From positions 186,001 through 250,000 of the forward strand of contig NZ_AZUC01000047.1 of NCBI RefSeq assembly GCF_000586555.1: a stretch of DNA of 64,000 nt, in the 5' to 3' direction. The translations under genes were made by a program, and so were the position numbers. Source of the DNA: Sporosarcina sp. D27. Its GTDB lineage: Bacteria > Bacillota > Bacilli > Bacillales_A > Planococcaceae. This document shows, in pieces, positions 29,017-37,941 of this stretch (position 1 is the stretch's first letter; the number at the start of each line of letters is the position of its first letter). The notes below the pieces were generated by a model. The model made no database searches. It was not told the DNA's origin and worked only from the letters and a program-made list of their open reading frames with translations.

Positions 29017-29038
29017 TTCTTTTCCTCTTTTCCAAAAA

Positions 29039-29073
29039 GAAAAAGGCTCCCAGTATTCAGCAGGAAGCCTTTT
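29039..29073 (-). terminator. Terminator after rny
   Basis: Minus-strand AAAAGGCTTCC / GGGAGCCTTTTT stem (one mismatch) is followed by a T-run, between rny and ymdB. Confidence 0.75.
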
Positions 29074-29076
29074 CCC

Positions 29077-30633
29077 TTATTTTGCGTACTCAACCGACCG
29101 TGTTTCCCGAAGAACGGTAATTTTAATATGACCTGGATAATCCAACTCTTCTTCAATTCGTTTCCGAATGTCACGAGCAAGACGATGAGCTGTAATATCA
29201 TCAATGATATCGGGGCGTACAATAATTCGAACTTCGCGACCTGCTTGAATCGCGAATGATTTCTCAACGCCTTCATAAGACTCTGAGATTTCCTCCAGTT
29301 TCTGGAGACGTCTAATGTAGTTTTCAAGTGTTTCACTCCGTGCACCCGGTCGCGCTGCTGATAATGCATCTGCTGCTGCGACAAGTACTGCAATAACGGA
29401 TGTCGCTTCTTCGTCACCGTGGTGAGAAGCGATACTGTTAATGACAACAGGATGTTCCTTGTACTTAACTGCAAGTTCCTTACCAATTTGTACGTGGCTA
29501 CCTTCAACTTCATGGTCAATCGCTTTTCCGATATCATGAAGCAAACCTGCACGTCGAGCCAATGTAACATCTTCGCCAAGTTCTGCTGCCAATAAACCTG
29601 CAAGATAAGCAACTTCAGTAGAGTGTTTCAATACATTTTGACCATAACTAGTACGGAATTTCAAGCGACCTAAAATCTTAATAAGGTCAGGATGTAAATT
29701 ATGAACACCAATGTCGAAAGTAGTTTGCTCTCCTGTTTCCCGGATCAGCTCATCAACTTCTCGTCTAGCCTTGTCCACCATCTCTTCAATTCGAGCAGGG
29801 TGAATTCTTCCATCTGCTACAAGTTTTTCGAGTGCCAGTCTTGCAATCTCACGTCGAACTGGATCAAAACCAGAAAGAATAACAGCTTCAGGTGTATCAT
29901 CAATGATAAGATCGATTCCAGTTAACGTTTCGAGTGTACGGATATTCCGTCCCTCTCTACCAATGATACGTCCTTTCATTTCATCATTTGGCAAGTTGAC
30001 GACAGATACTGTCGTTTCAGCCACATGATCTGCTGCAAACCGCTGGACAGCAAGAGATAGAATTTCTCGTGCTTTCTTTTCGGATTCTTCTTTAGCACGT
30101 TGTTCGGACTCTTTTGTCATCACTGCGATATCTGTAGATAGTTCTCTCTCTACATCATCTAGGATCAGACGTTTTGCCTCATCACGAGTCAAAGCTGAAA
30201 TTTTCTCAAGCTCTGTCTGCTGCGTGGCAACCAGCTCTTCCGCCTTGCGTTCCATCTCTTCAATATGCTGTTGTCTGCCGGATAACGCATCATCCTTGCG
30301 CTCCAGACTTGCTTCTCGCTTGTTGAGTGAGTCATCTTTGCGGTCCATATTTTCTTCCCGCTGCAAAAGACGGTTTTCCTGCTTCTGAAGTTCTGTTCTT
30401 CGTTCGCGGATATCCGTTTCTGCCTCAACGCGCAATTTGTGATTTTCATCCTTCGCTTCAAGAAGTGCTTCTTTTTTTAATGCCTCCGCTTCGCGCTTCG
30501 CCTCTTCAACGATTGTTGCGGCGGAGTGCTTTGCACCTGTCACTTTTGATTCATTCACGTTTTTGTTGTACACAAACATAACAACTGCACCGACGATGAG
30601 ACCGATCAAAGCGGAGATGATAGTAATACCCAT
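29077..30633 (-). CDS. rny: Ribonuclease Y
   Basis: The 518 residues include an N-terminal membrane helix (about 3-22), a long coiled coil (about 30-205, rich in Glu/Arg/Lys), a KH domain ([36 protein letters not shown]) and an HD phosphohydrolase domain with [10 protein letters not shown] and SHHGDEEAT. RNase Y begins mRNA decay at the membrane and is the endonuclease helped by the Ric complex. AGGAGGTG stands before the ATG. It has a strong promoter 110 bp upstream. Confidence 0.97.
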   Translation of the reverse strand: MGITIISALIGLIVGAVVMFVYNKNVNESKVTGAKHSAATIVEEAKREAEALKKEALLEAKDENHKLRVEAETDIRERRTELQKQENRLLQREENMDRKDDSLNKREASLERKDDALSGRQQHIEEMERKAEELVATQQTELEKISALTRDEAKRLILDDVERELSTDIAVMTKESEQRAKEESEKKAREILSLAVQRFAADHVAETTVSVVNLPNDEMKGRIIGREGRNIRTLETLTGIDLIIDDTPEAVILSGFDPVRREIARLALEKLVADGRIHPARIEEMVDKARREVDELIRETGEQTTFDIGVHNLHPDLIKILGRLKFRTSYGQNVLKHSTEVAYLAGLLAAELGEDVTLARRAGLLHDIGKAIDHEVEGSHVQIGKELAVKYKEHPVVINSIASHHGDEEATSVIAVLVAAADALSAARPGARSETLENYIRRLQKLEEISESYEGVEKSFAIQAGREVRIIVRPDIIDDITAHRLARDIRKRIEEELDYPGHIKITVLRETRSVEYAK

Positions 30634-30728
30634 TCAGGTCACCTCCTCTTGCTTATTTTTTCATTTTCAGTCAGCTTGTACATCAACTTTCAACGTACTG
30701 CCAATTTCTTTTCAATTGGTGAGAATTA

Positions 30729-30744
30729 TACAATTCTAATTGTA
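30729..30744. promoter_or_regulatory. Perfect inverted repeat over the rny -10 element
   Basis: TACAATTCTAATTGTA has 7-bp arms and a 2-bp centre. Its right part is the rny -10 hexamer (30739-30744), so a bound protein would cover the start region. The regulator is unknown; AT-rich palindromes can also arise by chance. Confidence 0.45.
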
Positions 30745-30767
30745 TCGATGTCATATACCCATGTCAA
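30739..30767 (-). promoter_or_regulatory. Promoter of rny
   Basis: Minus-strand TTGACA (30762-30767) and TACAAT (30739-30744) are 17 bp apart. It is a strong sigma-A type match. The leader of about 100 bases also has a CCAATT / AATTGG hairpin at 30701-30719. Confidence 0.8.
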
Positions 30768-30834
30768 GACGGGAGAGGTGATAAGACTATGATTCTACAA
30801 TGATGAGTTGTAGTTCGGTTTATGAAAAATTTAT

Positions 30835-30871
30835 TAAAAAACCGGCACTCCCTCCGAGAGGGAAGCCGGCT
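30835..30871 (-). terminator. Terminator after recA
   Basis: Minus-strand AGCCGGCTTCCCTC / GAGGGAGTGCCGGTT stem (one mismatch) is followed by TTTTTAAT. Confidence 0.9.
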
Positions 30872-30891
30872 TAGAATAATATAGTAATGTG

Positions 30892-31950
30892 TTATTCCTT
30901 TTCGTCAAATAACTCTAATTCATCCTCATCCTCTGATTCGTGAGCGGCAATTACATAATTATCACTCGTCAATCCATAACTACTACGGATTTTACCGGAG
31001 ATTTCAGCACGGATTGCCGGATTTTCTTTTAAGAACTGCTTCGCATTTTCACGACCTTGTCCCATACGCTCGCCTTCATAAGAATACCATGCGCCGCTCT
31101 TCTGAACGACTTCTACTTCAACACCTAAGTCGACGATTTCGCCTTCTTTGGAAATACCTTCACCATACATAATATCTACTTCAGCGGTACGGAAAGGCGG
31201 TGCCACTTTGTTCTTCACAACACGGATTCTAGTTTTATTACCCATGATTTCGTTGCCGTGTTTAATGGCTTCTCCACGTCGAACTTCAAGTCTAACAGAT
31301 GCATAGAATTTAAGTGCGCGACCACCTGGTGTGACTTCAGGGTTACCGAACATAACTCCGACTTTTTCTCGAATCTGGTTGATGAAGACAGCAATCGTTT
31401 TCGATTTGTTAATAGCACCGGAAAGTTTACGTAAAGCTTGAGACATCAGACGTGCTTGCAGACCTACGTGTGAGTCTCCCATTTCTCCTTCAATTTCAGC
31501 TTTAGGTACTAGGGCAGCAACAGAGTCAATAACAACGATATCGACTGCACCACTTCTTACAAGAGCTTCAGCGATTTCTAGTGCTTGCTCGCCTGTATCA
31601 GGTTGTGATAAGAGGAGCTCATCGATATCCACTCCAAGTTTTTGTGCATAGACAGGATCTAACGCATGCTCCGCATCGATAAAAGCAGCTGTTCCTCCTG
31701 AAGCTTGAACTTCTGCAATTGCATGAAGTGAAACAGTTGTTTTACCTGAACTCTCAGGTCCGTAGATTTCAATGACGCGTCCTCTCGGGTAACCGCCAAC
31801 TCCAAGTGCAGAGTCAAGTGCTAGTGAACCGGTAGATGAAGTTGAAATTTCTCTATCCGTCTTCTCTCCTAGTTTCATGACAGAGCCTTTTCCAAACTGT
31901 TTTTCTATTTGTTTAAGTGCTTGATCTAAAGCCGCTTTACGTTCGCTCAA
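30892..31950 (-). CDS. recA: Recombinase RecA (TTG start)
   Basis: A TTG at 31950, 8 nt after AAGGAGG, gives 352 residues with the usual [21 protein letters not shown] start; the codons upstream hold the ribosome site itself. Walker A GPESSGKT lies at about 64-71 and Walker [11 protein letters not shown] near 139-148. The C-terminus is acidic. RecA forms filaments on single-stranded DNA, drives recombination and triggers LexA cleavage. A LexA-type box lies just upstream of its promoter. Confidence 0.97.
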   Translation of the reverse strand: MSERKAALDQALKQIEKQFGKGSVMKLGEKTDREISTSSTGSLALDSALGVGGYPRGRVIEIYGPESSGKTTVSLHAIAEVQASGGTAAFIDAEHALDPVYAQKLGVDIDELLLSQPDTGEQALEIAEALVRSGAVDIVVIDSVAALVPKAEIEGEMGDSHVGLQARLMSQALRKLSGAINKSKTIAVFINQIREKVGVMFGNPEVTPGGRALKFYASVRLEVRRGEAIKHGNEIMGNKTRIRVVKNKVAPPFRTAEVDIMYGEGISKEGEIVDLGVEVEVVQKSGAWYSYEGERMGQGRENAKQFLKENPAIRAEISGKIRSSYGLTSDNYVIAAHESEDEDELELFDEKE

Positions 31951-31988
31951 AAATAATTCCTCCTTCAAGGTGTTTTCTATCTGTCTCT

Positions 31989-32017
31989 ACTATACTCCTA
32001 TTGAGAAAAATAAACAA
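31989..32017 (-). promoter_or_regulatory. Promoter of recA
   Basis: Minus-strand TTGTTT (32012-32017) and TATAGT (31989-31994) are 17 bp apart, about 40 bp before the TTG start. Confidence 0.65.
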
Positions 32018-32025
32018 GAAAAAAG

Positions 32026-32039
32026 CGAACGAGTATTCG
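32026..32039. promoter_or_regulatory. LexA box of recA
   Basis: On the minus strand CGAATACTCGTTCG matches the Bacillus SOS box CGAACnnnnGTTCG with one change, the same change as in the B. subtilis recA box (CGAAT left arm). It lies 8 bp upstream of the -35. Confidence 0.88.
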
Positions 32040-32054
32040 ACTTTTTATTAGATT

Positions 32055-32127
32055 TTCTCATTTTAATTGAGAATTCGGCTTATATATGAATTTTAATTGA
32101 GAATATAGCATAAATCTCAATTTTGAG
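32055..32127. repeat. Cluster of short AT-rich direct and inverted repeats between cinA and recA
   Basis: TTTTAATTGAGAAT occurs twice, 30 bp apart (32061-32074 and 32091-32104). The first copy is also the right half of a perfect inverted repeat TTCTCA-7-TGAGAA (32055-32073). A third palindrome CTCAATTTTGAG spans the cinA stop codon (32116-32127). They may be binding sites or a weak terminator for cinA; no T-run supports the latter. Confidence 0.6.
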
Positions 32128-33367
32128 TCTTGTACAATTCCATCTCACGAATGAGATAATATAGAGCAAAGTTCGCTGCACGCATACGGTTGGAATTTCG
32201 AGACCCAGATAATCGAAGCTGATAAGATTTCAATTTTTCTTTGAATGCAAGACCTATCCAAACCGTTCCTGCGGGTTTTCCATCATGTGTATCCGGTCCT
32301 GCAGCACCAGTTAATCCTATTCCGATATCTGTATGGAAATATTCCCGGCTTTTTTCTGCCAATGCTTCCGCACATTCCGCACTAACAGTACCGTATGTTT
32401 CGATTAGTTTTGGATTTACTCCAAGTTGCTCTGTTTTAGCCTGTACATCATAAACCGTCATCCCGCCTTTTAAGGAAGCACTGATACCTGGCTCTTCTGC
32501 GAGCAATGCTGTGAAAAGTCCTGCCGTTAAACTTTCTGCTGCGGAAATTGTAAGACCTGACCCCAGTAATAAAGAAGCCGCTTTGGAAGACAACGTATCG
32601 TCATCAGTTCCATAAATGAACTCGCCAACTTGGTTATACAGTTCAGATAGAACCGGTTCTATTAAACGGTGTGCGTCTTCTGCTGTTTGGGCTTTAGCAG
32701 TAATACGAAGTGTAACAGCATTTTTGGAAGCCAGAGGAGCAATAGTTGGATTCGTTTGAGCTTCCAATAAGTCTTGGACTTTATATTCAAGTTCTGCTTC
32801 CCCGATTCCAAAAAACTTAACGACAGTCGAAACAATTATTTCCTGGTTGCCTGATAGTCGCTGTAAATATGGTATAGCTTCATCTCTGAACATGGGTTCC
32901 ATTTCATGGGGTGGGCCTGGTAAAAGCATATACGTTCTTTCGTTTGCTTGAATCGCCATTCCAGGTGCCATCCCAAACCGGTTTTCCAAAACTGTTGAAC
33001 CTTTAAGAACTAAAGCTTGCTTTTTATTGTTTTCTGTCATTGTTCTTCCCGTCCGCTCAAAATAAGCTTGGATAGACAGTAGGGCAAGTTTGTTGGATTC
33101 AAGTTCAATATCAATATGATTTGCAATCGTCTCTTTAGTTAAGTCGTCTTTCGTCGGCCCCAATCCACCAGAAAAGATAACCAGATCCGCCCTACCTTCC
33201 GCAATACGGATTGCTTCTTGCAGCCGTTTCGGATTATCTCCGACAACAGTTTGAAAATGAACATCGACTCCGATATCAGCAAGTTGCGCAGACATGAATT
33301 TAGCATTTGTATTGGTTATTTGACCGAGCAATAACTCTGATCCAACTGCAATAATTTCTGCTCTCAT
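32117..33367 (-). CDS. cinA: CinA-like competence/damage-inducible protein
   Basis: The 416-residue protein has an N-terminal MoCF-like domain (SGGLGPTKDDLTKE at about 65-78 and PGPPHEMEPM) and a C-terminal CinA domain with AESLTAGLFTALLAEEPGISASLKGG (nicotinamide-nucleotide deamidase site) and GLTGAAGPD. It converts NMN to nicotinate mononucleotide or acts as ADP-ribose pyrophosphatase in pyridine-nucleotide repair. In B. subtilis it is co-transcribed with recA and induced in competence; here repeats, a promoter and a LexA box lie between them. It follows pgsA by 15 bp. Confidence 0.94.
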   Translation of the reverse strand: MRAEIIAVGSELLLGQITNTNAKFMSAQLADIGVDVHFQTVVGDNPKRLQEAIRIAEGRADLVIFSGGLGPTKDDLTKETIANHIDIELESNKLALLSIQAYFERTGRTMTENNKKQALVLKGSTVLENRFGMAPGMAIQANERTYMLLPGPPHEMEPMFRDEAIPYLQRLSGNQEIIVSTVVKFFGIGEAELEYKVQDLLEAQTNPTIAPLASKNAVTLRITAKAQTAEDAHRLIEPVLSELYNQVGEFIYGTDDDTLSSKAASLLLGSGLTISAAESLTAGLFTALLAEEPGISASLKGGMTVYDVQAKTEQLGVNPKLIETYGTVSAECAEALAEKSREYFHTDIGIGLTGAAGPDTHDGKPAGTVWIGLAFKEKLKSYQLRLSGSRNSNRMRAANFALYYLIREMELYKTQN

Positions 33368-33382
33368 GAACGATCTTCCCCT

Positions 33383-33961
33383 TTACATAGACTTCGTAAG
33401 GACGTGCTTATTTTTCATGAAGTAATCTAGGCCAGACCATATTGTAAAGAAGAGACAAATGTATAACATGATTGTGCCAAATGGAACGTGAATAGCTTCA
33501 AAGAAAATATTATTCAATAGTAAGGATGAAATGGCTAAGATTTGAGTAACTGTTTTGATTTTCCCTAGCTGATTAGCAGCTACGACTTCCCCTTCGCCTG
33601 CTAATAGAAGTCGTAATCCCGTAACAGCAAATTCACGACTAATAATAATTATGACGACCCAAGAAGGTGCCAATCCGAATTCAACCAATATGATAAATGC
33701 TGCAGAGACAAGCAATTTGTCTGCTAACGGATCCAAAAACTTTCCCATATTGGTAACTAAGTTGTTCTTCCGAGCAATGTATCCATCCAGCCAATCTGTT
33801 GCAGAAGCAAATATGAATATAAGACCACCAATGAATTGTTCGATTGGTAATGTAGTTCCACCGATTGAAAGTTGACCCATTCCAAAGTCAGCTAACATGA
33901 ATACGATAAATACAGGAATCAGTAAGACGCGAGAAACGGTTATTTTATTAGGCAAGTTCAT
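33383..33961 (-). CDS. pgsA: CDP-diacylglycerol-glycerol-3-phosphate 3-phosphatidyltransferase
   Basis: The ATG 9 nt after GAGGGTG gives 192 residues starting [15 protein letters not shown]. The CDP-alcohol phosphotransferase motif [29 protein letters not shown] (D-G-A-R-G-D-D pattern) lies near 58-86. Four to six membrane helices are present. It makes phosphatidylglycerol phosphate, the first step to phosphatidylglycerol and cardiolipin. It is between rodZ and cinA, as in B. subtilis. Confidence 0.96.
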   Translation of the reverse strand: MNLPNKITVSRVLLIPVFIVFMLADFGMGQLSIGGTTLPIEQFIGGLIFIFASATDWLDGYIARKNNLVTNMGKFLDPLADKLLVSAAFIILVEFGLAPSWVVIIIISREFAVTGLRLLLAGEGEVVAANQLGKIKTVTQILAISSLLLNNIFFEAIHVPFGTIMLYICLFFTIWSGLDYFMKNKHVLTKSM

Positions 33962-33999
33962 AGTGTAATGCACCCTCTTTTCGTTAGATTTACTCTTTG

Positions 34000-34026
34000 A
34001 AAAGCCCTGCCATTCAGCAGGGCTTA
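34000..34026 (-). terminator. Second hairpin between rodZ and pgsA
   Basis: Minus-strand AAGCCCTGC / GCAGGGCTT stem with a short loop is followed by TTTC. It stands in tandem with the hairpin at 34030-34056 and may be a backup terminator. Confidence 0.65.
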
Positions 34027-34029
34027 AAG

Positions 34030-34056
34030 AAAAAAGTCATCTTCGCAGATGACTAT
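34030..34056 (-). terminator. Terminator after rodZ
   Basis: Minus-strand AGTCATCT / AGATGACT stem with a GCGA loop is followed by TTTTTTC, directly after the rodZ stop. Confidence 0.8.
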
Positions 34057-34058
34057 TT

Positions 34059-34958
34059 TCATTTTTTATATTCAATAATAATATTTTGAGTGACGGTATC
34101 ATTTGGATAAGTTAGTGGCTGCCCATTTACAAGAATTTCTGTAAATTGTGTACGCCCTACTCGAACTCTTGCAGATTGTTGGTCTGTTAGTTCAAGTTCA
34201 GCTTCTTCTCCATTTTTCATTACGCGTGCACCTTGAGGTAGAAGTTCTTCGCCACTTTGGTTAGTAACTCCAATCCATGATTCTCCGTCATCTTTTACCT
34301 TGACCGACAACGTAAATGTATCAGTATTTTCTAGCGTAAATGTCGTAGTAGGACCGTTTACCGTACCTTGTGTAAGCGTCTGTTCAGGAGCTGGTTTTTC
34401 TTCTGGCTCCTCTTCAGGTTCGTTTGGCTTAGTTGCATCATCTTTAGATTCCGCATCTTTGCCATCCTCATCTTTTTTCCCATCTGCTTTCGAATCTTCT
34501 GGTTTGTTTTTATCAACTGTAATCTCATCGGATTTCCCTACTTCAGGTTCCGGCGTATTTGCCTGGTGTTGATAAAGAAAAATAACAACAGCAAGAATAA
34601 CGATGATGAACAAGGCTACAATAATTTTAGGTAGGACTTCGTTCATTCTACCGGATTTCATATAGCCTGTTTTTTGTGACAGTTGGGGAGCACTTCGTTG
34701 AATCTCCTCTTCTTTCATTTGCTCTGAGGATTCGTTCTCACGGTACAACGACAACATTTCTTGAGCGTCGAGCCCAACTGCTTCAGCGTATTGCTTGATG
34801 AATGCACGAACATAAAATGAACCTGGCATCATACTGTAGTCTTCGTTTTCAATTCCAGTCAAATACCGTTTCTGAATCTTAGTAATTGCTTGTAAGTCAT
34901 CCAAGGTGTACCCTTTTGCTTTTCTCGCCTCTTTAAGGCGATCGCCTAAACCGGACAA
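34059..34958 (-). CDS. rodZ: RodZ-like helix-turn-helix membrane protein (YmfM)
   Basis: A TTG at 34958 is preferred: AGGTGAT, a seven-base match to the 16S end, precedes it, and the protein then starts SGLGDRLKEARKAKG as is usual. A GTG nine bases further up is the alternative. The 299 residues hold an N-terminal helix-turn-helix (about 1-75), one membrane segment (about 107-127, IIVALFIIVILAVVIFLY), a very acidic Lys/Asp/Glu/Pro linker (about 130-195) and an extracellular DUF4115 beta domain. RodZ links MreB filaments to cell-wall synthesis and shape. Position before pgsA is conserved. Confidence 0.9.
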   Translation of the reverse strand: MSGLGDRLKEARKAKGYTLDDLQAITKIQKRYLTGIENEDYSMMPGSFYVRAFIKQYAEAVGLDAQEMLSLYRENESSEQMKEEEIQRSAPQLSQKTGYMKSGRMNEVLPKIIVALFIIVILAVVIFLYQHQANTPEPEVGKSDEITVDKNKPEDSKADGKKDEDGKDAESKDDATKPNEPEEEPEEKPAPEQTLTQGTVNGPTTTFTLENTDTFTLSVKVKDDGESWIGVTNQSGEELLPQGARVMKNGEEAELELTDQQSARVRVGRTQFTEILVNGQPLTYPNDTVTQNIIIEYKK

Positions 34959-34976
34959 CTTTATCACCTGCCTGTT

Positions 34977-35774
34977 TTAAAAATTGAACATACCAAAGCC
35001 GCCCGCGCCATCACGGCCAGAAATCATCCCGTTATTTTGGATAACTTCATATGTAATCTCCTGTTCGGGTGTTGTACGCAGTTCGATAATGTAATCAAAA
35101 TCTTCGATTGAATATTCCGAGTGTTGAACAAACATATCAGGATGCTCCACAACTTTTGTTGAAGGGAGTCGCATCATTTCTCTAACTAACTGCATATGAC
35201 GCTCATCTTCAGCTTTTCTCGTTACGATTCCGTCTAAAATGAAAATATTATCTTTTGAAAACTCATCACCCATTAAACTGTTGCGGACTGTCTGTTTTAT
35301 CATCGTTGACGAAAGAAAAATCCACTTTTTGTTTGCACAGACACTTGCTGCGACAACAGACTCTGTTTTCCCAACTCGAGGCATTCCTCTAATCCCAACA
35401 AGCTTATGTCCCTCTGTCTTGAAGATCTCTGCCATAAAGTCCACTAAGACCCCTAATTCACTACGTAAGAATCGGAAGGTTTTACGCTCATCCACTGTTC
35501 GTTGGATATATCGTCCGTGTCGAACTGCAAGAACGTCCCTTAGTTTCGGTTCTCTAATTTTACGGATTTCAATTTGTTCCATCGTCGATGCAATTAGTTC
35601 AAACCGTCTGATTTGGTCATCATCTTCAGTCCGTACAAGCATACCGCGTGTATTCCCATCTACTCCGTTGATGGTGACAATATTGACTCGGAGCATCCCA
35701 AGCAATGTAGCAATATCCCCCAAAAGACCAGGGCGATTCACTTGCAATTTGTATTCCAAGTACCACTCACCCAA
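34977..35774 (-). CDS. ymfK: YmfK, DUF3388 protein with ACT-like and P-loop segments
   Basis: The 265-residue protein starts with TTG, 6 nt after GGAGGG. Residues 1-80 look like an ACT-type domain (EYKLQVNRPGLLGDIATLLGMLRVNIVTINGVD). A P-loop-like GIRGMPRVGKTES lies near 123-135. The end GISGRDGAGGFGMFNF-like tail is glycine- and phenylalanine-rich. This is the DUF3388 (YmfK) family, always found near ymfI and ymfM, with no known function. It could be a ligand-sensing NTPase; that is inference. DUF3243 (ymfJ), which lies upstream in B. subtilis, is absent. Confidence 0.85.
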   Translation of the reverse strand: MGEWYLEYKLQVNRPGLLGDIATLLGMLRVNIVTINGVDGNTRGMLVRTEDDDQIRRFELIASTMEQIEIRKIREPKLRDVLAVRHGRYIQRTVDERKTFRFLRSELGVLVDFMAEIFKTEGHKLVGIRGMPRVGKTESVVAASVCANKKWIFLSSTMIKQTVRNSLMGDEFSKDNIFILDGIVTRKAEDERHMQLVREMMRLPSTKVVEHPDMFVQHSEYSIEDFDYIIELRTTPEQEITYEVIQNNGMISGRDGAGGFGMFNF

Positions 35775-35911
35775 TGGAATCCCTCCTTCGTCTGTTCACC
35801 ACTCATTGGATAGGACGCAAAAAACAACAGCTTAGTTTCTATAATAGCTGAATTAGTGCTTGAGTGAAAGCGAAAAACTAAAACAAGGAGACCCAGTTGT
35901 CCACGAACTGG

Positions 35912-36646
35912 TCAGATATACCAGCCGCCATTCAACTTCAGGATCTCCCCAGTCATATAATCGGCTTTTCCACTTGTTAAAAAGTGGACAAGTTCAGCTA
36001 CTTCTGCAGGTCTTCCTGGAATCATAAGTGGAATTTCTTCCATGACCATTTGTCTTTCATCTTCAGGGATTTCTCCATTCATCCGTGTTTCAATCCATCC
36101 AGGGGCAATACCATTCACGCGAATCCCACCATATGCAGCTTCCTTAGCATAGGCTTTCACAAACGCATGCTGTGCACCTTTAACACTCGAATACATCACT
36201 TCACCTGCGGCTCCTGTGTTACCCCATATAGATCCAATAAACACAACATAGGAAGTTGAATAGGACCGTAAGCCCGCAGAAAGTAAACTAACCATTCGAA
36301 CTGGGTTTTGGACATGAACACGCCACAGTGATTCCATCTCTTCTTCTGTTGTTTCTGTTAAGAGTTTCAGCATCGATTGCCCGTTCGCTACAATTATAGC
36401 TCGGACATCAGTCAGCTGAGCAGCTAGCCGTTCGGCAGCTCCTAGCTGACAAAAATCCGATTGAACACATTTAAAATCTCCAGAAGGATAACTCTCGCTG
36501 AGTTCCTTTTGCATCTTGTTGACCCTCTGTTCCCCGCTGTTGTAATGCATATACAAAGACCAGCCCTCTGTTGCTAAGCTCTTGCAAATGGCTTCGCCTA
36601 TCCCACCAGACGCTCCGAGAACGAGGGCATAGTTTTTAAAACTCAC
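35912..36646 (-). CDS. ymfI: YmfI, short-chain dehydrogenase (EF-P 5-aminopentanone reductase)
   Basis: The 244 residues show the Rossmann motif LGASGGIGEAI (about 9-19), IVANGQS, the catalytic Ser (GSIWGN) and Tyr-Ser-x-x-Lys (VMYSSVKGAQHA), and the NGIAPGWIETRM loop. In B. subtilis YmfI reduces a 5-aminopentanone on Lys32 of elongation factor P to 5-aminopentanol, which allows EF-P to aid translation of proline runs. General 3-oxoacyl-ACP reductase activity is the alternative. It overlaps ymfH by 4 bp. The efp gene is not in this window. Confidence 0.88.
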   Translation of the reverse strand: MSFKNYALVLGASGGIGEAICKSLATEGWSLYMHYNSGEQRVNKMQKELSESYPSGDFKCVQSDFCQLGAAERLAAQLTDVRAIIVANGQSMLKLLTETTEEEMESLWRVHVQNPVRMVSLLSAGLRSYSTSYVVFIGSIWGNTGAAGEVMYSSVKGAQHAFVKAYAKEAAYGGIRVNGIAPGWIETRMNGEIPEDERQMVMEEIPLMIPGRPAEVAELVHFLTSGKADYMTGEILKLNGGWYI

Positions 36647-37941
36647 TTAGATTGCTCCGAAGGATAAATTGTCATGATTGTTTGACCGTCTTCATAATAA
36701 AGATCGTCATATGCAGCTTTCAACTGATCTGTTGTTAGTCCTTCTAACACCGGAACAACGTCAAACAAATTCATCTCATTGAAATTGTAATGCGTGAATT
36801 GATTCGCAATATACTCCGGAGAATTCAAGGCTCTCATAAATAAACCGATTCGTTTCTTGCGAATTCGCTCAAGTTGCTCATCTGTAATGGACCAATTATT
36901 TTTGGCATCGTCGAGAACACGTTTTATCAGTTTTTCAAGTTCGTCAGGCTTTTCTGTATCAGACCCGATTGCTGCAAAGCCAAATCCGTTTTCAAGATTG
37001 AATTCATAGGCGAATGATTCATCTATCAAGCCCTCATTATAGGCTTGTGTGAAGAAATCTGAAGATCTGCCGAACAATATATCCAGCGTCACATCAGATG
37101 CCAACTCTCTGATAAGCATATCTTTTCCGGACATATCGGTATTGCGGCATTTTGTTCCAACCATCAATTTAGGTTTGGACACGTCCATATACAGCTCACT
37201 TCTTTTTTTGGCAGCATAATCTGGTTCGTTCGGGAAACTACGAACAACAGGTTCTGGCACTTCAAATGACTTCGCTTGCTGATCTTGTTCTACAAACTTC
37301 ATCATTTCTTCAGGATTTACGTTACCGACAGCAAAGAACACCATGTTGGATGGGTGGTAAAATGTTTCATAACACTCATACAAATGCTCTGCAGTAATGT
37401 CTTGAATTGTTTCCACGGTACCGGCAATGTCTATCCGAACTGGATGGTTTTCAAACAAATTCTCGATAGTACCAAAGTATTGGCGCCAATCGGCCTGGTC
37501 GTCATACATCGTAATCTCTTGAGCGATGATCCCTTTTTCTTTCTCCACTGTTTTTTCAGTGAAATAAGGTTGTTGAACAAAATCGAGTAAAGTTTTTGTA
37601 TTTTCATACAGCTCAGATGTGGATGAAAACAAATACGATGTCCGAGTAAACGAAGTGAATGCATTCGCTGCTGCCGCGTTTTCACTGAACTGTTGAAAAA
37701 CATCTCCATCTTCTTTCTCAAACATCTTATGCTCTAGGAAGTGAGCAATTCCGTCAGGCACCGTTACCAGTTCTTTCCCACCACGGGGTATGAATGTCCG
37801 ATCCACTGAACCGTACTTTGTTGTAAACGTTACATACGTTTTTGAAAACCCTTCTTTCGGGAGGACATATACATTGAGTCCATTTTCAAGTTTCTGATGA
37901 TACAGCGTTTCTTGTAGTTGGTCAAAGTGAATTTTATTCAT
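36643..37941 (-). CDS. ymfH: M16 metallopeptidase YmfH (EF-P modification-associated)
   Basis: The 432-residue M16 protein has an intact inverted zinc motif HFLEH at 67-71 with a downstream glutamate (EKGIIAQEITMYDDQ), so it is the catalytic partner. Its neighbour YmfF lacks the motif. Such active/inactive pairs form heterodimers. In B. subtilis both are annotated as associated with 5-aminopentanol modification of EF-P, with the exact reaction unclear. It overlaps ymfF by 8 bp and ymfI by 4 bp. Confidence 0.9.
   Translation of the reverse strand: MNKIHFDQLQETLYHQKLENGLNVYVLPKEGFSKTYVTFTTKYGSVDRTFIPRGGKELVTVPDGIAHFLEHKMFEKEDGDVFQQFSENAAAANAFTSFTRTSYLFSSTSELYENTKTLLDFVQQPYFTEKTVEKEKGIIAQEITMYDDQADWRQYFGTIENLFENHPVRIDIAGTVETIQDITAEHLYECYETFYHPSNMVFFAVGNVNPEEMMKFVEQDQQAKSFEVPEPVVRSFPNEPDYAAKKRSELYMDVSKPKLMVGTKCRNTDMSGKDMLIRELASDVTLDILFGRSSDFFTQAYNEGLIDESFAYEFNLENGFGFAAIGSDTEKPDELEKLIKRVLDDAKNNWSITDEQLERIRKKRIGLFMRALNSPEYIANQFTHYNFNEMNLFDVVPVLEGLTTDQLKAAYDDLYYEDGQTIMTIYPSEQSK

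Noticed and set aside
29013..29612. 199-codon open frame in another phase of rny
   Set aside because: It is fully inside the rny coding region, same strand, different phase; composition is that of a frame-shifted shadow and RNase Y is clear in the proper frame.
35892..35914. Possible terminator after ymfI (CCAGTT / AACTGG)
   Set aside because: The stem is only 6 bp and the downstream tract has few T in a row. I could not support it as a terminator.
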